Positions 35,070-47,214 of a stretch of DNA of 64,000 bases are shown piece after piece; positions within the stretch are counted from its first letter, which is position 1, and every line of letters begins with the position of its first letter. The notes beneath the pieces are model-generated. The model saw only the letters and a list, made by a program, of their open reading frames with translations. It was not told where the DNA came from and did no database searches. Made by a program: the position numbers and the translations under genes. Source of the stretch: Uranotaenia lowii (taxonomy: Eukaryota > Arthropoda > Insecta > Diptera > Culicidae); assembly GCF_029784155.1 (NCBI RefSeq), contig NC_073693.1, positions 357,383,825 through 357,447,824 on the forward strand, written 5' to 3'.

Positions 35070-37265
35070 TTATTTAAAGTAGAATTCAAGATCTGTTTTA
35101 TACAAATGTAGCGTTTTTTTTACTGTAACACGGCTCATTAGGCGGCGCACATCTTCTTCGTCCATCGTTTTATCTAGCTTATTCCACCAGGTCTTCATCT
35201 GATTGATGTCTTTGACAACCTTTCCCTTTGCCTTGAGTCCGAGAAACTGAAATAAAGGGAAAAAATTCGTCAATGATCACACAAATTGTGCAGCCAATGA
35301 ATGAATTTTTGGTAGTTTGTGGCAATTTGTTAGAGAAAATCAGAAGGTTTGAGTTCAAATGAGAGAAACCAGTGCTTAGAGAGAGTGGAAATGTGCTAAT
35401 TGTTGCAAATTGTTGCAATTTGTGAAGTAGTTGTGGAATTTTGATCATTATCACCGCTACTTTTCCTCATCGTAATGGATGAGATTCTGACCGGATCGAT
35501 CGACTGTGCACCGAACCGAGGATTGCCGTGGAATCTTTTAACAATGGAGCAACTGAACGACCTTGACCTGGCTGACGATATTGTTTTGCTCGCCCAAACA
35601 CAACAAGACATGCAGAGCAAACTCGACGACCTCACCGAAAGCTCCAAGGCAGCAGGTCTCAAAGTCAATGTCGGAAAGACCAAGTCGATGGAGATCAACA
35701 CAGGAAATCCCTCCAGTTTCATGGTAGCTGGGCAACAAGTTGAGAAAGTGGAGTGCTTCCAGTATCTTGGTAGCCAGATAACGCCTGATGGTGGTACCAG
35801 GAAAGACATCGAAACCCGGATCAGAAAGGCCCGATTTGCGTTTGCGAGTCTCCGAAACATCTGGCGGTCACGCCAGATCTCTCTACGAACTAAGATCCGA
35901 ATCTTCAACTCAAACGTCAAATCCGTATTGCTGTACGGGTGCGAAACTTGGTGCACATATGCGGTGACGACGCGAAAACTGCAAGTATTTGTAAACCGCT
36001 GCCTGCGGAACATCATCCGCGCTTGGTGGCCTGGCAACTGGATCTCGAATGAGGAACTACATCGCCGGTGTCATCAAAGGGCGCTAGAAATCGAGATTCG
36101 GGAACGTAAGTGGAGATGGATTGGGCACACGCTGCGAAAAGATGAAAACGAGATTTGCAGAGAGGCGCTTGACTGGAATCCAGAAGGTCATCGAAGAAGA
36201 GGCAGGCCCAGAAACTCGTGGCGGCGAAGCCTAGCCGCTGAAATCCGAACTGTCGACGAGAATCTTGACTGGGACCAGATGAAGACGCTGGCTCCGGATC
36301 GTCAACAGTGGAGGTCTTTTACCACGGCCCTATGCACCGGAGGATCGGCGCGGGATCATTAAGTTAAAAAAAATCACTCCAAATGTAAAGAATTCTCTTT
36401 TGATTTCAATCCCTTGCTTGAGTCTCCTTTTCATGATTGCCCAGTATTTCTCAATAGGGCGGAACTGGGGGTTGGGTGAGTTATGGTTTTTCTGAACAAA
36501 CTGGACCTCTTTCTCTGCATACCATTCTTGAACTTTGCTGTAGTGACAACTGCTAAATCTGGATAAAACATTACGGGATGGTCGTGGGATCGAGTGAACG
36601 GCGAAATTCGTTTTTGGAAACACTCTTTTTGGTATAGTTCCAACGTCAGTGTCTTATTTGTAACGAAAAATTTCGTTTTTTTTTGCCACAGTTTCAAATG
36701 CCCTGCCAAAAATTTTCGTGCAAATTTGTCGTTAAACACAAATTTAATGTTGGCTGGAACATCCTCCGAGCCGTTGCTAAGTTAAATTTTTGATCTAGGA
36801 TTTGCCCAAAGTCAGCCTTGACATAGGTTTCATCGTCCATCAGAAGACACTCGTCGAACTTGGTCAGCACCTGGTCATATAGCTTCCGAGCACGGATTTT
36901 GGCCGCACTATTCTGTTTTAGCTAATTTGGCTGTTTGCTAGCTCCATACGACTTGATTCCTTCCCGGAATCGAATTCTCCTCACGGTACTATAGGTAGCA
37001 TCGAATTGTTTGGACAAATCATGGTCCGACGGATTGAAATTCCTCTTAATTGTCTTCAAAATCTTACCACGCCGTTACCGGTCGAGAGTTTCACTCCGAC
37101 GATTGGCTCGAGGCTTCCGAATCGTTATCAATGTTTCCTTATACCGTTTGATAACGCGCCATACGGCATTTCTGGGCAATTTCAGCTGTTTTACTAGCTT
37201 AGATGCAGACGACAAGGAATTTTCCAAATAACTGTGCACATTTTTTCCCTTCTTTTGGCCTCCAT
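35070..37265 (-). pseudogene. Tc1/mariner transposase pseudogene (D37E type), copy 2, split by a LINE
   Basis: The minus-strand remnants between 37265 and 36425 include SKTAEIAQKCRMARYQTV (HTH), ARKLYDQVLTKFDECLL, MDDETYVKADFGQIL (first catalytic Asp), FYPDLA with CHYSKVQEWYAEKEVQF (second Asp) and FRPIEKYWAIMKRRLKQG (the third acidic residue, kept here and lost in copy 1). The frame is then interrupted by a LINE on the plus strand. Beyond it, at 35240-35070, the transposase tail resumes as LKAKGKVVKDINQMKTWWN, KTMDEEDVRRLMSRV. The join is supported by near-identical direct repeats: CCCTTTGCCTTGAGTC at 35224-35239 and CCCTTGCTTGAGTC at 36411-36424. Several stops and frameshifts make it inactive. 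Confidence 0.85.
35445..36362 (+). pseudogene. RTE-type LINE, 3' half of reverse transcriptase, inserted in mariner copy 2
   Basis: The readable frame starts SPLLFLIVMDEILTGS and contains LADDIVLLAQT, the reverse transcriptase catalytic Asp-Asp box, then VNVGKTKSMEIN, FQYLGSQITPDGG and LLYGCETW (palm/thumb motifs). The tail WRWIGHTLRKDENEI, GRPRNSWRR and the Trp-rich end are typical of RTE-clade LINEs. From 35475 the frame is open for 295 codons to a stop at 36360-36362, so this part is well preserved. The endonuclease and first RT motifs are missing (5' truncation; the frame also breaks at about 35450). The origin of 35240-35445 is unclear. The insertion disrupted the C-terminus of a mariner transposase. 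Confidence 0.85.
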
Positions 37266-37269
37266 GATG

Positions 37270-38184
37270 ATTGTTTACAAAGTACCGTCGATTTGCGGAA
37301 TGTCATAAATACATACGTGAAGCTGACAAAACTCCCGACACGTGGGTGCCAAAAACTTCCAAATCCGTGCACCAGGGGCACCACAATATGAGCAAATGAT
37401 TGTTCCAATTCTAAATGAAGCAAGCTTTAAATAAATTTAAATAGCTCCTAGAAAAGCTAAAAGAGGCTAAAAACACAAAACAAAAATAAACAGAAATTAG
37501 ACTCTGCGGTATTCACAATGTTACATCAAATCAGTAATATTTCAAATTTACGTGCATTAAAATTCATGATAATTTGTCAATAATAATATCATGCAACTGC
37601 TATATAAACATCTTTTCTCTGCCACCAAGTAGAGCCCTGACCCCTGACGCACTCCTGGAACCGTCGAAATGAGAATGTTAGAAGGACATGTTTTGGACAC
37701 GTAGCTGCGACCGATGTATGGCCATTTACATATTAATTTGAGACTACGCCATCCAATAGGGTCTGACTGTAGTCATTTTCAAAATCGGTTTGGTCCCCAA
37801 CTAAACGATTCCAAGCTAAGAGTCAGAACAATTCAAACCATATTATGAATCATTGGTTTCACAGAATTGTCTGTGGAATTGTTTTCATAGCAATTAGTTG
37901 CCAAAAATCTGTAGTTCAAGAGAAACTAATTTCCTTCCAAATGATGTTCCTAGAAATCGTCGTTTGCCAAACGTGTATATTAAGTACTTTTTCGTTGAAC
38001 TATGACCTAACCCCTGTCTGTGTGCCACAACCTTTACGCTAACTATTTGCAGTGAACGTTCCTCATACACACCGGTGTGTTTTTTCCCCTAAACGAGCGA
38101 TATTTATCTGCCATTAAAATATATCGCTAAAAGAGGAACCTCTTCTTGTGGTTGGTTGGTTTTGTTTTTGGTTTTTTTTTTTCT
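37270..38184. other. Non-coding DNA
   Basis: No recognised gene, repeat or element end. Confidence 0.45.
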
Positions 38185-38277
38185 TCAAACCGAACAGCTG
38201 ATCGGCGTCTGATCCATCCGATATTTCGCCACCATATCGCGGCCAATGAATGGCGGCGGCTTCTTCGGCTTCGACGA
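38185..38277 (-). CDS. Possible 3'-terminal exon of an unidentified minus-strand gene
   Basis: On the minus strand a good acceptor (ACATTAGTTATTTGCAG, AG at 38279-38278) precedes 30 codons ending in TGA at 38187-38185. The peptide runs SSKPKKPPPFIGRDMVAKY and then RMDQTPISCSV. It is basic and proline-rich at the start, and the DNA is more GC-rich than its surroundings. I do not recognise it. The plus strand also allows a short Met-Ala-Ala-Ala ORF across the same bases, so coding on this strand is a suggestion only. No upstream exon on the minus strand was identified. Confidence 0.25.
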   Translation of the reverse strand, partial: SSKPKKPPPFIGRDMVAKYRMDQTPISCSV

Positions 38278-38387
38278 CTGCAAATAACTAATGTAATGTG
38301 GCTGAGTGATGGTTTGGAAAATGGCCACTTTAAACTCTAATTGCGATGTGATAATGACTCCTCTGCTGATCCACCCCATGATGATGA

Positions 38388-38412
38388 GGCCAGCCAGCCA
38401 GCCAGCCAGCGC
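38388..38412. repeat. Short (CAGC)n microsatellite
   Basis: Five to six tandem CAGC units. Confidence 0.9.
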
Positions 38413-40657
38413 CAGATGGGCCCGTTATGCAATTGTTGAACTGAGGAGGGTACAATATGGGAAAAGTAATTTTTTAAATGACTTTTCGCGTGCCTGTATG
38501 GTAAGATTGAAAGTTGTTTGTTTTTTTTTCTAAAGACATAGCTGGGTGGATTTGAAAAATTTCAATTGAAAAAAAAAAACAACTTTTTTGAACGGATAGG
38601 TATCATTTTTGTTGAACTGTTGGTTCCGTACCACTGGTGATTGATTTCCAAATATTGTAAAGCTTAACGAGCAATTAGTTTGTTTTGGAGTGGATTGGAT
38701 CCTTTTAATATCAACCCTTATTTGAAGGTGTGGGAACACGTGTTATTTGTTTCAGACTTTCAGGCAAGGATTTCTGTCGGCATTTAAAAATTCAGACGGC
38801 AATTAAACATAAAAAACACAAACACTGTGCTGTTAGTTTACCAGGAAATAATTTAACCATGACATTTAAAAACGAAGAAAAGTAAACAATGAATGTAGTT
38901 GGAGAAAAAATCAACAATAGAATAGATCACCATCAACCATCGAATGAGGTGAGGTGGTTTTAATTGCTATCATTTGTAGGTAGGAGTCGTTTAGTGGAAC
39001 ATTGGAAAATGAAGAACATAAAAACACATCAACAATCAGCATCAGCATAACTATTTTGATTGACATATCCTCGCACAGCGATTATGGTACATACGTCAAA
39101 TGCAGGTATGCAACTGTTTTGCGGTCGTTACATCAAAGATCTTAAGAAGTGATGTGGCGCAACATTACCGCCGTAAGGAGCTCCTCCGCTCTGCCGAATC
39201 AAAACAATAGAATTGACGGCTTTGTTATTGTTGTTCCGAACCGAACATATCGCAAGCGGTGAATCTTTCTAAAAACTTTGGCTCCGAGCTAGAACATTTA
39301 GCACAGCCATAAACAGTAAATAGCTAACACGTTGGTTGATCCGAACGGTTGGGTGGCCATTTGGTTGTTTGTTGGCGTTGCGACATTTTCTTAAGACCCA
39401 CCGCACAGAAGAAACTCTTGCCATATGGTGGTCCCAATTCTTGCCCGGAGGGAATCGTTAGCTGGTGCACCGTATCTAAGTACCGTCACACCGATGCCTG
39501 TTAGGCAGATGACTAGCCCGAGATTAGTAAGTTGTCGGTCGGATGTTGCTCATTCGGCGGCGATCCGTCCGCAATCTTGGTTTCGTCTTGCATTCGTGTC
39601 AAAATTGATGGCCCACTAAATCGTGTCAAAGAATTTGCTGACATTTTCGAGCTGATTGTTCAATTAAAATCATACAAATTAATTTGAATTCAACAATTCC
39701 GATGACTTTTTGACATCCGTTTGAAAATTTATTATTAGCTAATTGGTGTCGAGAAATATGCTGACGATTTGGCAATTACATGGCCAATATTTCAAGGTAG
39801 GGGAGAGGCGGCCAATATGCGCATATAGTGAACAAAACAAGAGCAGTAGGGTGGGTGTTCCTAACTTCGCATGTGTGCCTAATGTTAACATACCGTTTGA
39901 TTTTGTCTGTTTGTGGCGCTAATCACAATTACAAAACAATTGATTATTTAACCGATCAACTGAACATCAAACATGAATACATATAATTTAGTTTTTTAAC
40001 TTCCAAAAAATTTAGTATATTCCGGATTGTTTCAAAGTATGTTCAAATTGAACAGGTTTCTTAGCACGTTTCTTAAAAAAATACTATTTTAGAAATGGAA
40101 GATTAGAGGTGAATTCCCCAACCGATTTTTTGAAAATTTTGGTCGGATTGTTTATCACCATGATTTTTGTAATTAGAATGTCAAAATTATATTTTTTTCA
40201 AGTAAAAACTAAAAAAAATTCTATGTCCATAATTAGGAACACTTTTTTCAGTGTGTTCGTAATGTTGGACATAGTCAGAATGTACCAAAGTCGAAATAAT
40301 AGCATGTTCTTGAAATGAATAAGATCGAGGTAAATTTTTAAAACTAATTTGATCTTATCATTACTCGAACTGTAAATAAATGCTTTTAAGTTAAGACATG
40401 GTATTTTTTTTAGACCTTTGTGTATTTCAAAACTTTATAAGAAACCTGACGAAATCTTTAAAAAAGACCTGAAACTTCACAGCTTGAAGAAGCCATGGCT
40501 ACAATTAAATTTAAAGAAGCTTTTAATAAAAGTCATGTGTCTAAGAAAAACTTATCCATATAAATGACTTGTAGAAAACATTGTAGAAAAGTTCAAATAA
40601 AATCGTTATGCATTGAATCAATATGAACGCATTCACTGTTATGAGGAACTTCTAGAA
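38413..40657. other. Mostly unique non-coding DNA
   Basis: 38900-39640 is non-repetitive with a balanced composition. A minus-strand frame open from 39549 to a stop at 39391 has no ATG and encodes a hydrophobic stretch (LGLVICLTGIGVTVLRYG). It could be part of an exon but is not recognised. 39700-40650 is AT-rich and unassigned. Confidence 0.4.
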
Positions 40658-40815
40658 TAAGGTTGCCAGATTGCCCAGTTTTATCCGGGTTTGCCCGGAT
40701 ATTTAATACAAAATTTAGGAAAAGTCTGGTCCGGCCCGGTTGCCCGGATTTCATTGAAAATAGCCCGGATTTTGCCCGGATTTATTCACTTTATTTGCCA
40801 AATCAAACAAAAGAA
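40658..40815 (+). mobile_element. Truncated TAAGGTTGCC / CCCGG-rich MITE copy
   Basis: It begins TAAGGTTGCCAGATTGCCC and keeps the first CCCGGATTT words of the family. It stops near 40815, where unrelated sequence begins. Confidence 0.8.
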
Positions 40816-40951
40816 ATTAATTGTGTTGCACGAATTCCACATCGCCAATCGTTGCTACTCCGTGATTGACCGAGGCCATCAGTTTTGATCAGAGGTAAAA
40901 GATTGACAATTCATTCATAATGTCTAAAACTGATGCTCTCTCTCTTTAAAC

Positions 40952-41125
40952 ATCAATAACGGCGCCGGCTACGTCCTAGTAGTCAATAGATAGATATGAA
41001 ATAAGAGAAAGTGACGAAAGAAATAATTTGTGCTTTAGGACCGAAGTCACCTCTTGCAAATAATTTTATTTGGGAAAGGGGGTATAAGGATATGATCTGG
41101 AGACACTTTTGACAAGTGATATGAT
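40952..41125 (+). repeat. Dispersed repeat ATCAATAACGGCGCCGGC, copy 2
   Basis: Matches 19199-19375 from ATCAATAACGGCGCCGGC through TTAGGACCGAAGTCACCTC to GACACTTTTGACAAGTGA. Confidence 0.75.
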
Positions 41126-42436
41126 CTTTTATTACAAATCCTAATTTCCTGTGCTCCTATTGTTTCGTTAAAGCTTGTTCCAAAATCCAGAAAAAAAAAA
41201 TATTGTAATATCTTTGATGTATTTTTTTTCCTAATAAAAGTGTGACACGTTAACTTGCTCCGCCAAAGTGAACAATTTTACATTATTAACATTTGAAACC
41301 ATTCCTAACAAAACAAATTGAAGATTTAGATATTCCAAATTAATTACAATCAAAATTCCATTCCATTTTGTTTATTATTGATATTTTGTAAAAGATTTTC
41401 CTAAACTGAAATAACTTATTCAATTTAAAAATGCAAAAGCATGAAGAAGCTATGTCAATTAGAATGAAAAATAGCCTACTAGGTTTATCAATCAACCCAA
41501 GATTATTGTTTACGTAAGTTATCTGTTTAGTTTTGATGATTCAGTAATTCCTTTTGCAAAAAGTTTACCAGCAAAATAACACTAAATTAAAATGATGATA
41601 TAATAATGAAGTTTTCTTCATTTAGGGGTTATGAAGTGTTTTTAAGTAGAAAAATTAAAAATGAAAAACATTCTTATTTTGTATTAAGTTGAAAATGACT
41701 ATCGACACATTTAGAAATAAATTAATATTAATTTTAAAGAAAAGTGAAAAACTTGTTTAAGGAATGTCTAAACTTTAACATGATATTTCAAACACAACTA
41801 AACAACCGTGATTGAATGTCTAGTCAATAATACTGATCAATACTTAAGTAATCAACAGTCAACCGTGGCCTAGAGGATAGCGTTCAAGTTTTCTAAGCCA
41901 GCGTTCATGACATCAAATCTCGGTCACGGCATACATAGTACTCTTTCTGTGGGCTTGTGATTTTAGCATTTGTAGATGCTAGCCATCATATCTTTGAAAG
42001 ATGTACGCCTTAGTGTTAAGTTAATATTTAAACTCTTCGAAGAAAAATGAAGTTTCACTATGATCCTATATGAGTGAATTCGGTTAAAAAACCAAAGTGT
42101 AGTAAATAATGTTAGCTTATAGTTATATTTTTCGCTGTTAAACAAAATGTCATGATTTTCTCATGAAATAATACCATACCTACTGTACATTTTATACTAA
42201 CAACTTGAAACAAACGATTAAAAATACTCTTTATAGTCTCAAGTATAGTCAAGTGAAAAATTTTTGTTTTTATAGAATTTAATTAATTTTTCAAAATTTT
42301 AATTGTAAACGTTAAAGTTTGAAGAAAAAAATAGAGGGGAATAGTTCGAGGGCCTAGAGGATTGAATGAAGGCAAAACTTCTTTTTTTTTTGTAGTTAAG
42401 ATTTTATAAGTAATGTTAAAAAATTAGCCCATTAAT
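41126..42436. other. AT-rich non-coding DNA with one tRNA-like segment
   Basis: No recognised gene. The tRNA-like stretch at 41862-41929 is annotated separately. Confidence 0.5.
41862..41929 (+). repeat. tRNA-like (SINE head) segment, degenerate
   Basis: ACCGTGGCCTAGAGGATAGC resembles an A box with the start of an acceptor stem. The 3' part CAAATCTCGGTCACGG has a weakened B box, and its CACGG end can pair with CCGTG. The low match to a B box argues against a working tRNA. Confidence 0.55.
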
Positions 42437-42444
42437 TTATGCAG

Positions 42445-43257
42445 TAGACTGAGTCGATTCGGGATTATTTTTGAATTTCTCAAACCCTGGGGTCTCAAAA
42501 GCTTCGTTTTGGTTCAAAACTCATCCATGATTTTTTGCAGAATTTTTAAGTAACGTTTACATGAGTAAATTTGAACTTTTAGGTTTGTATGGGAAAATTG
42601 AATATTTTGTACTGAAAAGTCAACATCATTTTTGTTTCTTCTGTGGATCCGAGCCAGCTGATGGTTTTGGTGCCAATTTATAAAATTCTTAAAGGAAATT
42701 TGAAAAACTTAGTCGAAGACCATAGTCTCATATCTTATTAGGCAAAAAAATTTATTAGCTGTTTAATAGGGGTATGTCTTTTCGTATAGATAAACAATAA
42801 ATTCAAATGACATCGCTGCAGGGTGCCTAGCGAGGTATTGCATGACTACTTTTCATGCAATACTTCGCGAGGCTCAAGCAGTGATGTCAATGGAATTTAT
42901 CGATTGTCAATGCGAAAAGACATACTCCTATTAAACAGCTAATAACTTTTCTGCCTAATAAGATACGAAGTTACGGTCTTCGACAAAGTTATTCAGCGGA
43001 AAATTTCCTTTAGGAATTTTATAAATTGGCACAAAAACCATCAGCTGGCTTGGTTCCACAGAAGAATCAAAAATGATGTTTATTTTTCAGTACAAAATAT
43101 TCAATTTTCCCATACCAACCTAAAAGTTCAAATTTACTCATGTAAACGTTACTTAAAAATTCTACAAAAAATCATGGATGAGTTTTCGACCAAGAAGAAG
43201 CTTTTTAGACCCCAGGGTTTGAGAAATTCAAATATGACCCCAAATCGACTCAGTCTA
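42445..43257. mobile_element. Palindromic (fold-back) MITE, 813 bp, copy 2
   Basis: Same family as 2893-3711: TAGACTGAGTCG at the left end, its reverse complement at the right, and arms of about 400 bp. An 8-bp direct repeat TTATGCAG flanks it (42437-42444 and 43258-43265). Arm-to-arm similarity remains high, so this is a fairly young copy. Confidence 0.9.
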
Positions 43258-43783
43258 TTATGCAGCATCATAGTCCATCTTTCGGTTTTAATTGCTGTTC
43301 GGCCTCAACACACGAACTGCCTTAGTTTATCAATTACTAGCGTTTGTAAATATTATGAATGTATTCTGTATCCTCCATGTTTTACGTTAATAGGAGTCCA
43401 GTACTAGCTTTAAAAATATGAAACATGCCACATTCCCCATAACAGAAAAATGATCAATCATACCCCGTTTTACGGTAATCATTTTTTCAGCGAAATGATG
43501 AAACAAACTTTCTGGGTTTATTTTGAATGGTTCAAAACTTTGATTTTTTCAGTAAACCTCACTTTTTCCCCTTTCAAGTCGTAGATGGCAGCACCTTCCT
43601 GCAGTTAAGATAAAATAAAATCTCAATTTTGATTATCCGGGGTTGTTTAGGCCCATTTCTCGTTTCCAAATTCCTATTCCAAATCACAGGCCAAACGCCA
43701 GAAATTTAGCGCCATTCGATTTTTTTGGTGATTGGTCGTGGGGGAAATAGTATTCCAATTTATCACCGTTCTCCTTCTGGCTT
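43258..43783. other. Non-coding DNA
   Basis: No recognised feature. Confidence 0.4.
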
Positions 43784-43870
43784 AGGTAGTACACTGGTAA
43801 AGTGGTCGGATTGGTAATACGATACAAGAATGTTGTTGTGTGTTCGATTCTCACTTTTCGACGTTTTTTT
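43784..43870 (+). repeat. tRNA-derived SINE head with poly-T
   Basis: GGTAAAGTGGTCGG resembles an A box and GTGTTCGATTCTCAC contains a good B box (GTTCGATTC). A T run follows at 43864-43872 that could end Pol III transcription. No long SINE body is recognised beyond it. Confidence 0.6.
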
Positions 43871-45975
43871 TTGTCATTTTATTTGATTGTTTCTGGGATT
43901 AATTATCCAATAGGAAGAATCCCATAGAATGTTTTTCTTGTTTCGTTTGAACATTTGTTTAAATTGGTTATGCATCATTTTGCTCGAGAGCTCGAGTCTT
44001 TATGCCAGTAATCGGGAAAGCAATCATATCATCTTTGGTGCAATGTACGTTTCAACACATTTTCGGCAAAGTGTTAGCTCCGATCGGCTTTGAGTTTTAC
44101 AACCTATTCTCTGGGTGTAGTTTTTAGTTTTAATCAATCACTGATAACTTGAGAACTAACCAACCTACATGATACACAAACACTGATTTCCAGTCTATTG
44201 ATTACCCCTTATTTTATCAAGCATTAAGAATTAACGTAGATATTCTAATTTCAAAAATACAATGATAAAAAAAATTCTAAAAGAACAATTAGTAACTATT
44301 TCTGGCATCACTGAAGAACGTGTTTGAATGTTAGGGTGAAATTTATCTTACAACTTTGCAGAAGACTTCAAACCATTTTGAGTTATGCTTTAAGAAATAT
44401 CTAAGGTTACATTTGAGAAAAAGAGTAGGCTGTGCTTGTTAGTGACGTTAGTTAGTGTTTTACAATTAAATTCACGGAAGAGAAAATTTAGAAAACTGAA
44501 GAGTTTTCACAGAACCTGATCACTGTTTTCTGGAATAGGTCGAACAATAGTAGCAGCTAAACAATTGGAACAAAATTTTCTTTCTGTATGGTGGTTTCCT
44601 TGGATTCAGCGCTCCTAAACTAGTCAAAATCAGGGATAAGATTCTTTGCATGTCGATTTTTTTTTAATTTTGTTGCTTCGTTGTGTATGATCTGTTAAAA
44701 GTTTATCCGTATTTGATTAACAAAAATAATGATACCAAAATTAGAAGAGATGATACACACTCCAAAACGATAATTGATCATAATTGAACTTGATCATAAA
44801 TGTTCGGAAATGTGTAGAAAAAGATAACTTCAAAGGCTACCCAACCTCAGCGAAACTCAATCACCAAAGTTTGTAGTATGTTCTCATTCGTTCCAAATTT
44901 GCCAAACGAGCTCTTAATACCTGCATTCAGGCAAAAACTATGTCAAACCTGCCAGTCAGTAGTCACACCACACGACCCATACCGTAAGTAATTAGCCGGC
45001 TGACGACAGACTGATCAACTTGCTGAAACATGCCCCTAGTTGTATGTTTTTTTCTCCGTTGCAGCCGACTTCCAAAGTTGACGCAGAAGCACAAAACATT
45101 TGCCCCCCTTAAGAAGCGTTCAAGCCCCCCGCCTCGAGAGCTTAAAACCATGAGTTCATGAAACCACCTTTACTAGACGTTTGCCATTATAGTTTTTTTC
45201 TTCTCTTTCTTCAAATTGATTAATTCTTTCAGCAGATTTCCGCAGCATCTTTCGCGTTTCTTGCAAAACCAGCCACTAAGTTTTAAATACCACCTTCGGG
45301 AGGGTAAATGTGAAACTATATAAATAATTATATAGGTGAGTTTACCGAAAACATAAAATTACCAAAAAAGAAAGGTACTAAATTGTACAGGTGTGACTGT
45401 TCCCAAAAAACCGTGAAAACGGTGGAACCAAAAAAATCCTCACGAGCATAACTACATGATCCGGTTGGTTTTCCGGTGTGTTTTTTTCTTTCTTTCTCTC
45501 TTGCCAACCTTCGAAGTTTTGGATTCCAGTTTTCGGCAGAAGCATAAAACTGGAAATTTCGCTTTCAAACTAATTTGAGGGGTTTGAACTTCACTCTGGC
45601 TGGGCAGATGAGATGAGATGAACTGAACGCAGTCAACTCAACAGCACCTTTGGCCGTTTCAATTAGACCTGCTCGCGCGTACTGAGGCAATTTACGATGT
45701 CATCGTTGCGTTCCTTCCGGTTACTTTCGACGATTCGAGAAAGTGAAATAATTGCAAAGAGGATCGGAACAAGCTGTGCTGATGGCGATTGACGATTGGA
45801 GAAACTAGGTCAAAAGGTCTTGCCTGCCAGCAGCTGTCCCTCTGGTATGTGTTGTACTTTGAGGTTGAATCGATTTCCTTATTTAAAAATGTTTATTCCT
45901 TAATATGGTTATCCATATTAAAAAATTGCTAGCATTTATTTCGCACTTAATAAACCAAGTACCGTCAAACGAGGC
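43871..45975. other. Unique non-coding DNA
   Basis: No recognised gene or repeat. 44880-45180 and 45590-45850 are non-repetitive and less AT-rich but contain no exon I can defend. Confidence 0.4.
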
Positions 45976-45983
45976 ATCATGCA

Positions 45984-46431
45984 TAAGGTTGCCAGATTAC
46001 CCAGTTTTATCCGGGTTTGCCCGGATATTTGTTACTAAATTTGAAAACAGTCATTTCATTGAGAAATGACCGGATTTTGCCCGGATTTATTCACATTATT
46101 TGGCAAACTAAACAAAAAAAATAACAACAAACACCTCCAAAACGAAATATTTTGAGCAAGTTTTATAAAAATAATCATGAAAGATTTTTTGGAAGCCTAA
46201 AATACGGTTCAAAATCTATCGATGTGTTTTGATGAAGAAAATTTAGTTTTTCATTTTTTTTTCTTGATTTTTGTTGAGGAATTTCTGAGTTTTGACAAAA
46301 TTTGCCCGGATATTGCCCGGATTTATGGTAGTCAATTGGAAATCGAATGCCCGGATTTTGCTAGGTTTTTATATAAAAATTGCCCGGTTTCTCCGGCCCG
46401 GATACGTGCTGAAAAAATTCTGGCAACCTTA
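45984..46431 (+). mobile_element. Complete TAAGGTTGCC / CCCGG-rich MITE, hAT-type, 448 bp
   Basis: The ends are TAAGGTTGCCAGA and its exact reverse complement TCTGGCAACCTTA, 13 bp. An 8-bp direct repeat ATCATGCA flanks the element (45976-45983 and 46432-46439), as in hAT insertions. Internal CCCGGATTT-like words recur near both ends. The ORF across its right half (46222-46569) is not a gene. This copy defines the family; partial copies lie at 8684, 40658 and 54122. Confidence 0.9.
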
Positions 46432-46439
46432 ATCATGCA

Positions 46440-47079
46440 ACAGCAGCAGAGCCGAATTAAGCCATCGGGGGGTCTGGGACGATTTTTCTCAAGGGACCCC
46501 TATGAATCGATTTTTTACCATATGTCATCTCAGATAACTCATATATTATTGATGATACGAAAGAACTGAAAATGAGTTCAACATATTGCCTTCAAATAAC
46601 CTTTATTTCGCGTAGAAAGCAATTTCAGGTATCTTAAAACAATAATTGTTAAACCATCACGTGCAAACATCGCGAAACAGTTAATCAACTAATCGAAAAT
46701 GTGAACTCTTATAAGAGCTGGCCAAATTCAACTCGCAATTTAGCTGAGCTTAGCTTTATTGACTACTCACATTCACCCTAAATCATTGAGTCCGAAATGA
46801 TTCATTCAACTTTTTGAATAATGGATAATTCGATGTTCTTAGAGTTTTTTGATTAATTTAATTTTCATGAAGGTACCTAAATACATTTCGAATTCCTTCT
46901 TCAATACAGTTAATTGGTGCGGGACAAAGAATTCAGTATGTGATCAAGCTTCTATTCCAAATGCTCTTCGATCTTTTCACCACCTTAGAATTTTCTTCTG
47001 ATCTTCTATCCGTCTTTCATTTCAACTCTTTAACCCTCACCGATGAAGTCGCAACTTAATTTAGTTATTTTCTAACTTG
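46440..47079. other. Non-coding DNA
   Basis: No recognised feature. Confidence 0.4.
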
Positions 47080-47214
47080 AATTCTTGAATGTTGAAAAAT
47101 TAAAAAGCATATTTTGAATAACCGCCTTTTGACAAAATCATGGATCAAATTTAATTGCTTTGAAATTTTAAAACAGATCCTTTGAAATGAGTTTTTAGAA
47201 TCTTATGTCTTGAA

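Noticed and set aside
35070..35273. Terminal exon of a host gene on the minus strand (acceptor-like TTTATTTCAG before it)
   Set aside because: The peptide is the C-terminal tail of the D37E mariner transposase, displaced by the LINE insertion.
46222..46569. 115-codon ORF
   Set aside because: Lies across the right half and terminal repeat of a non-coding MITE.
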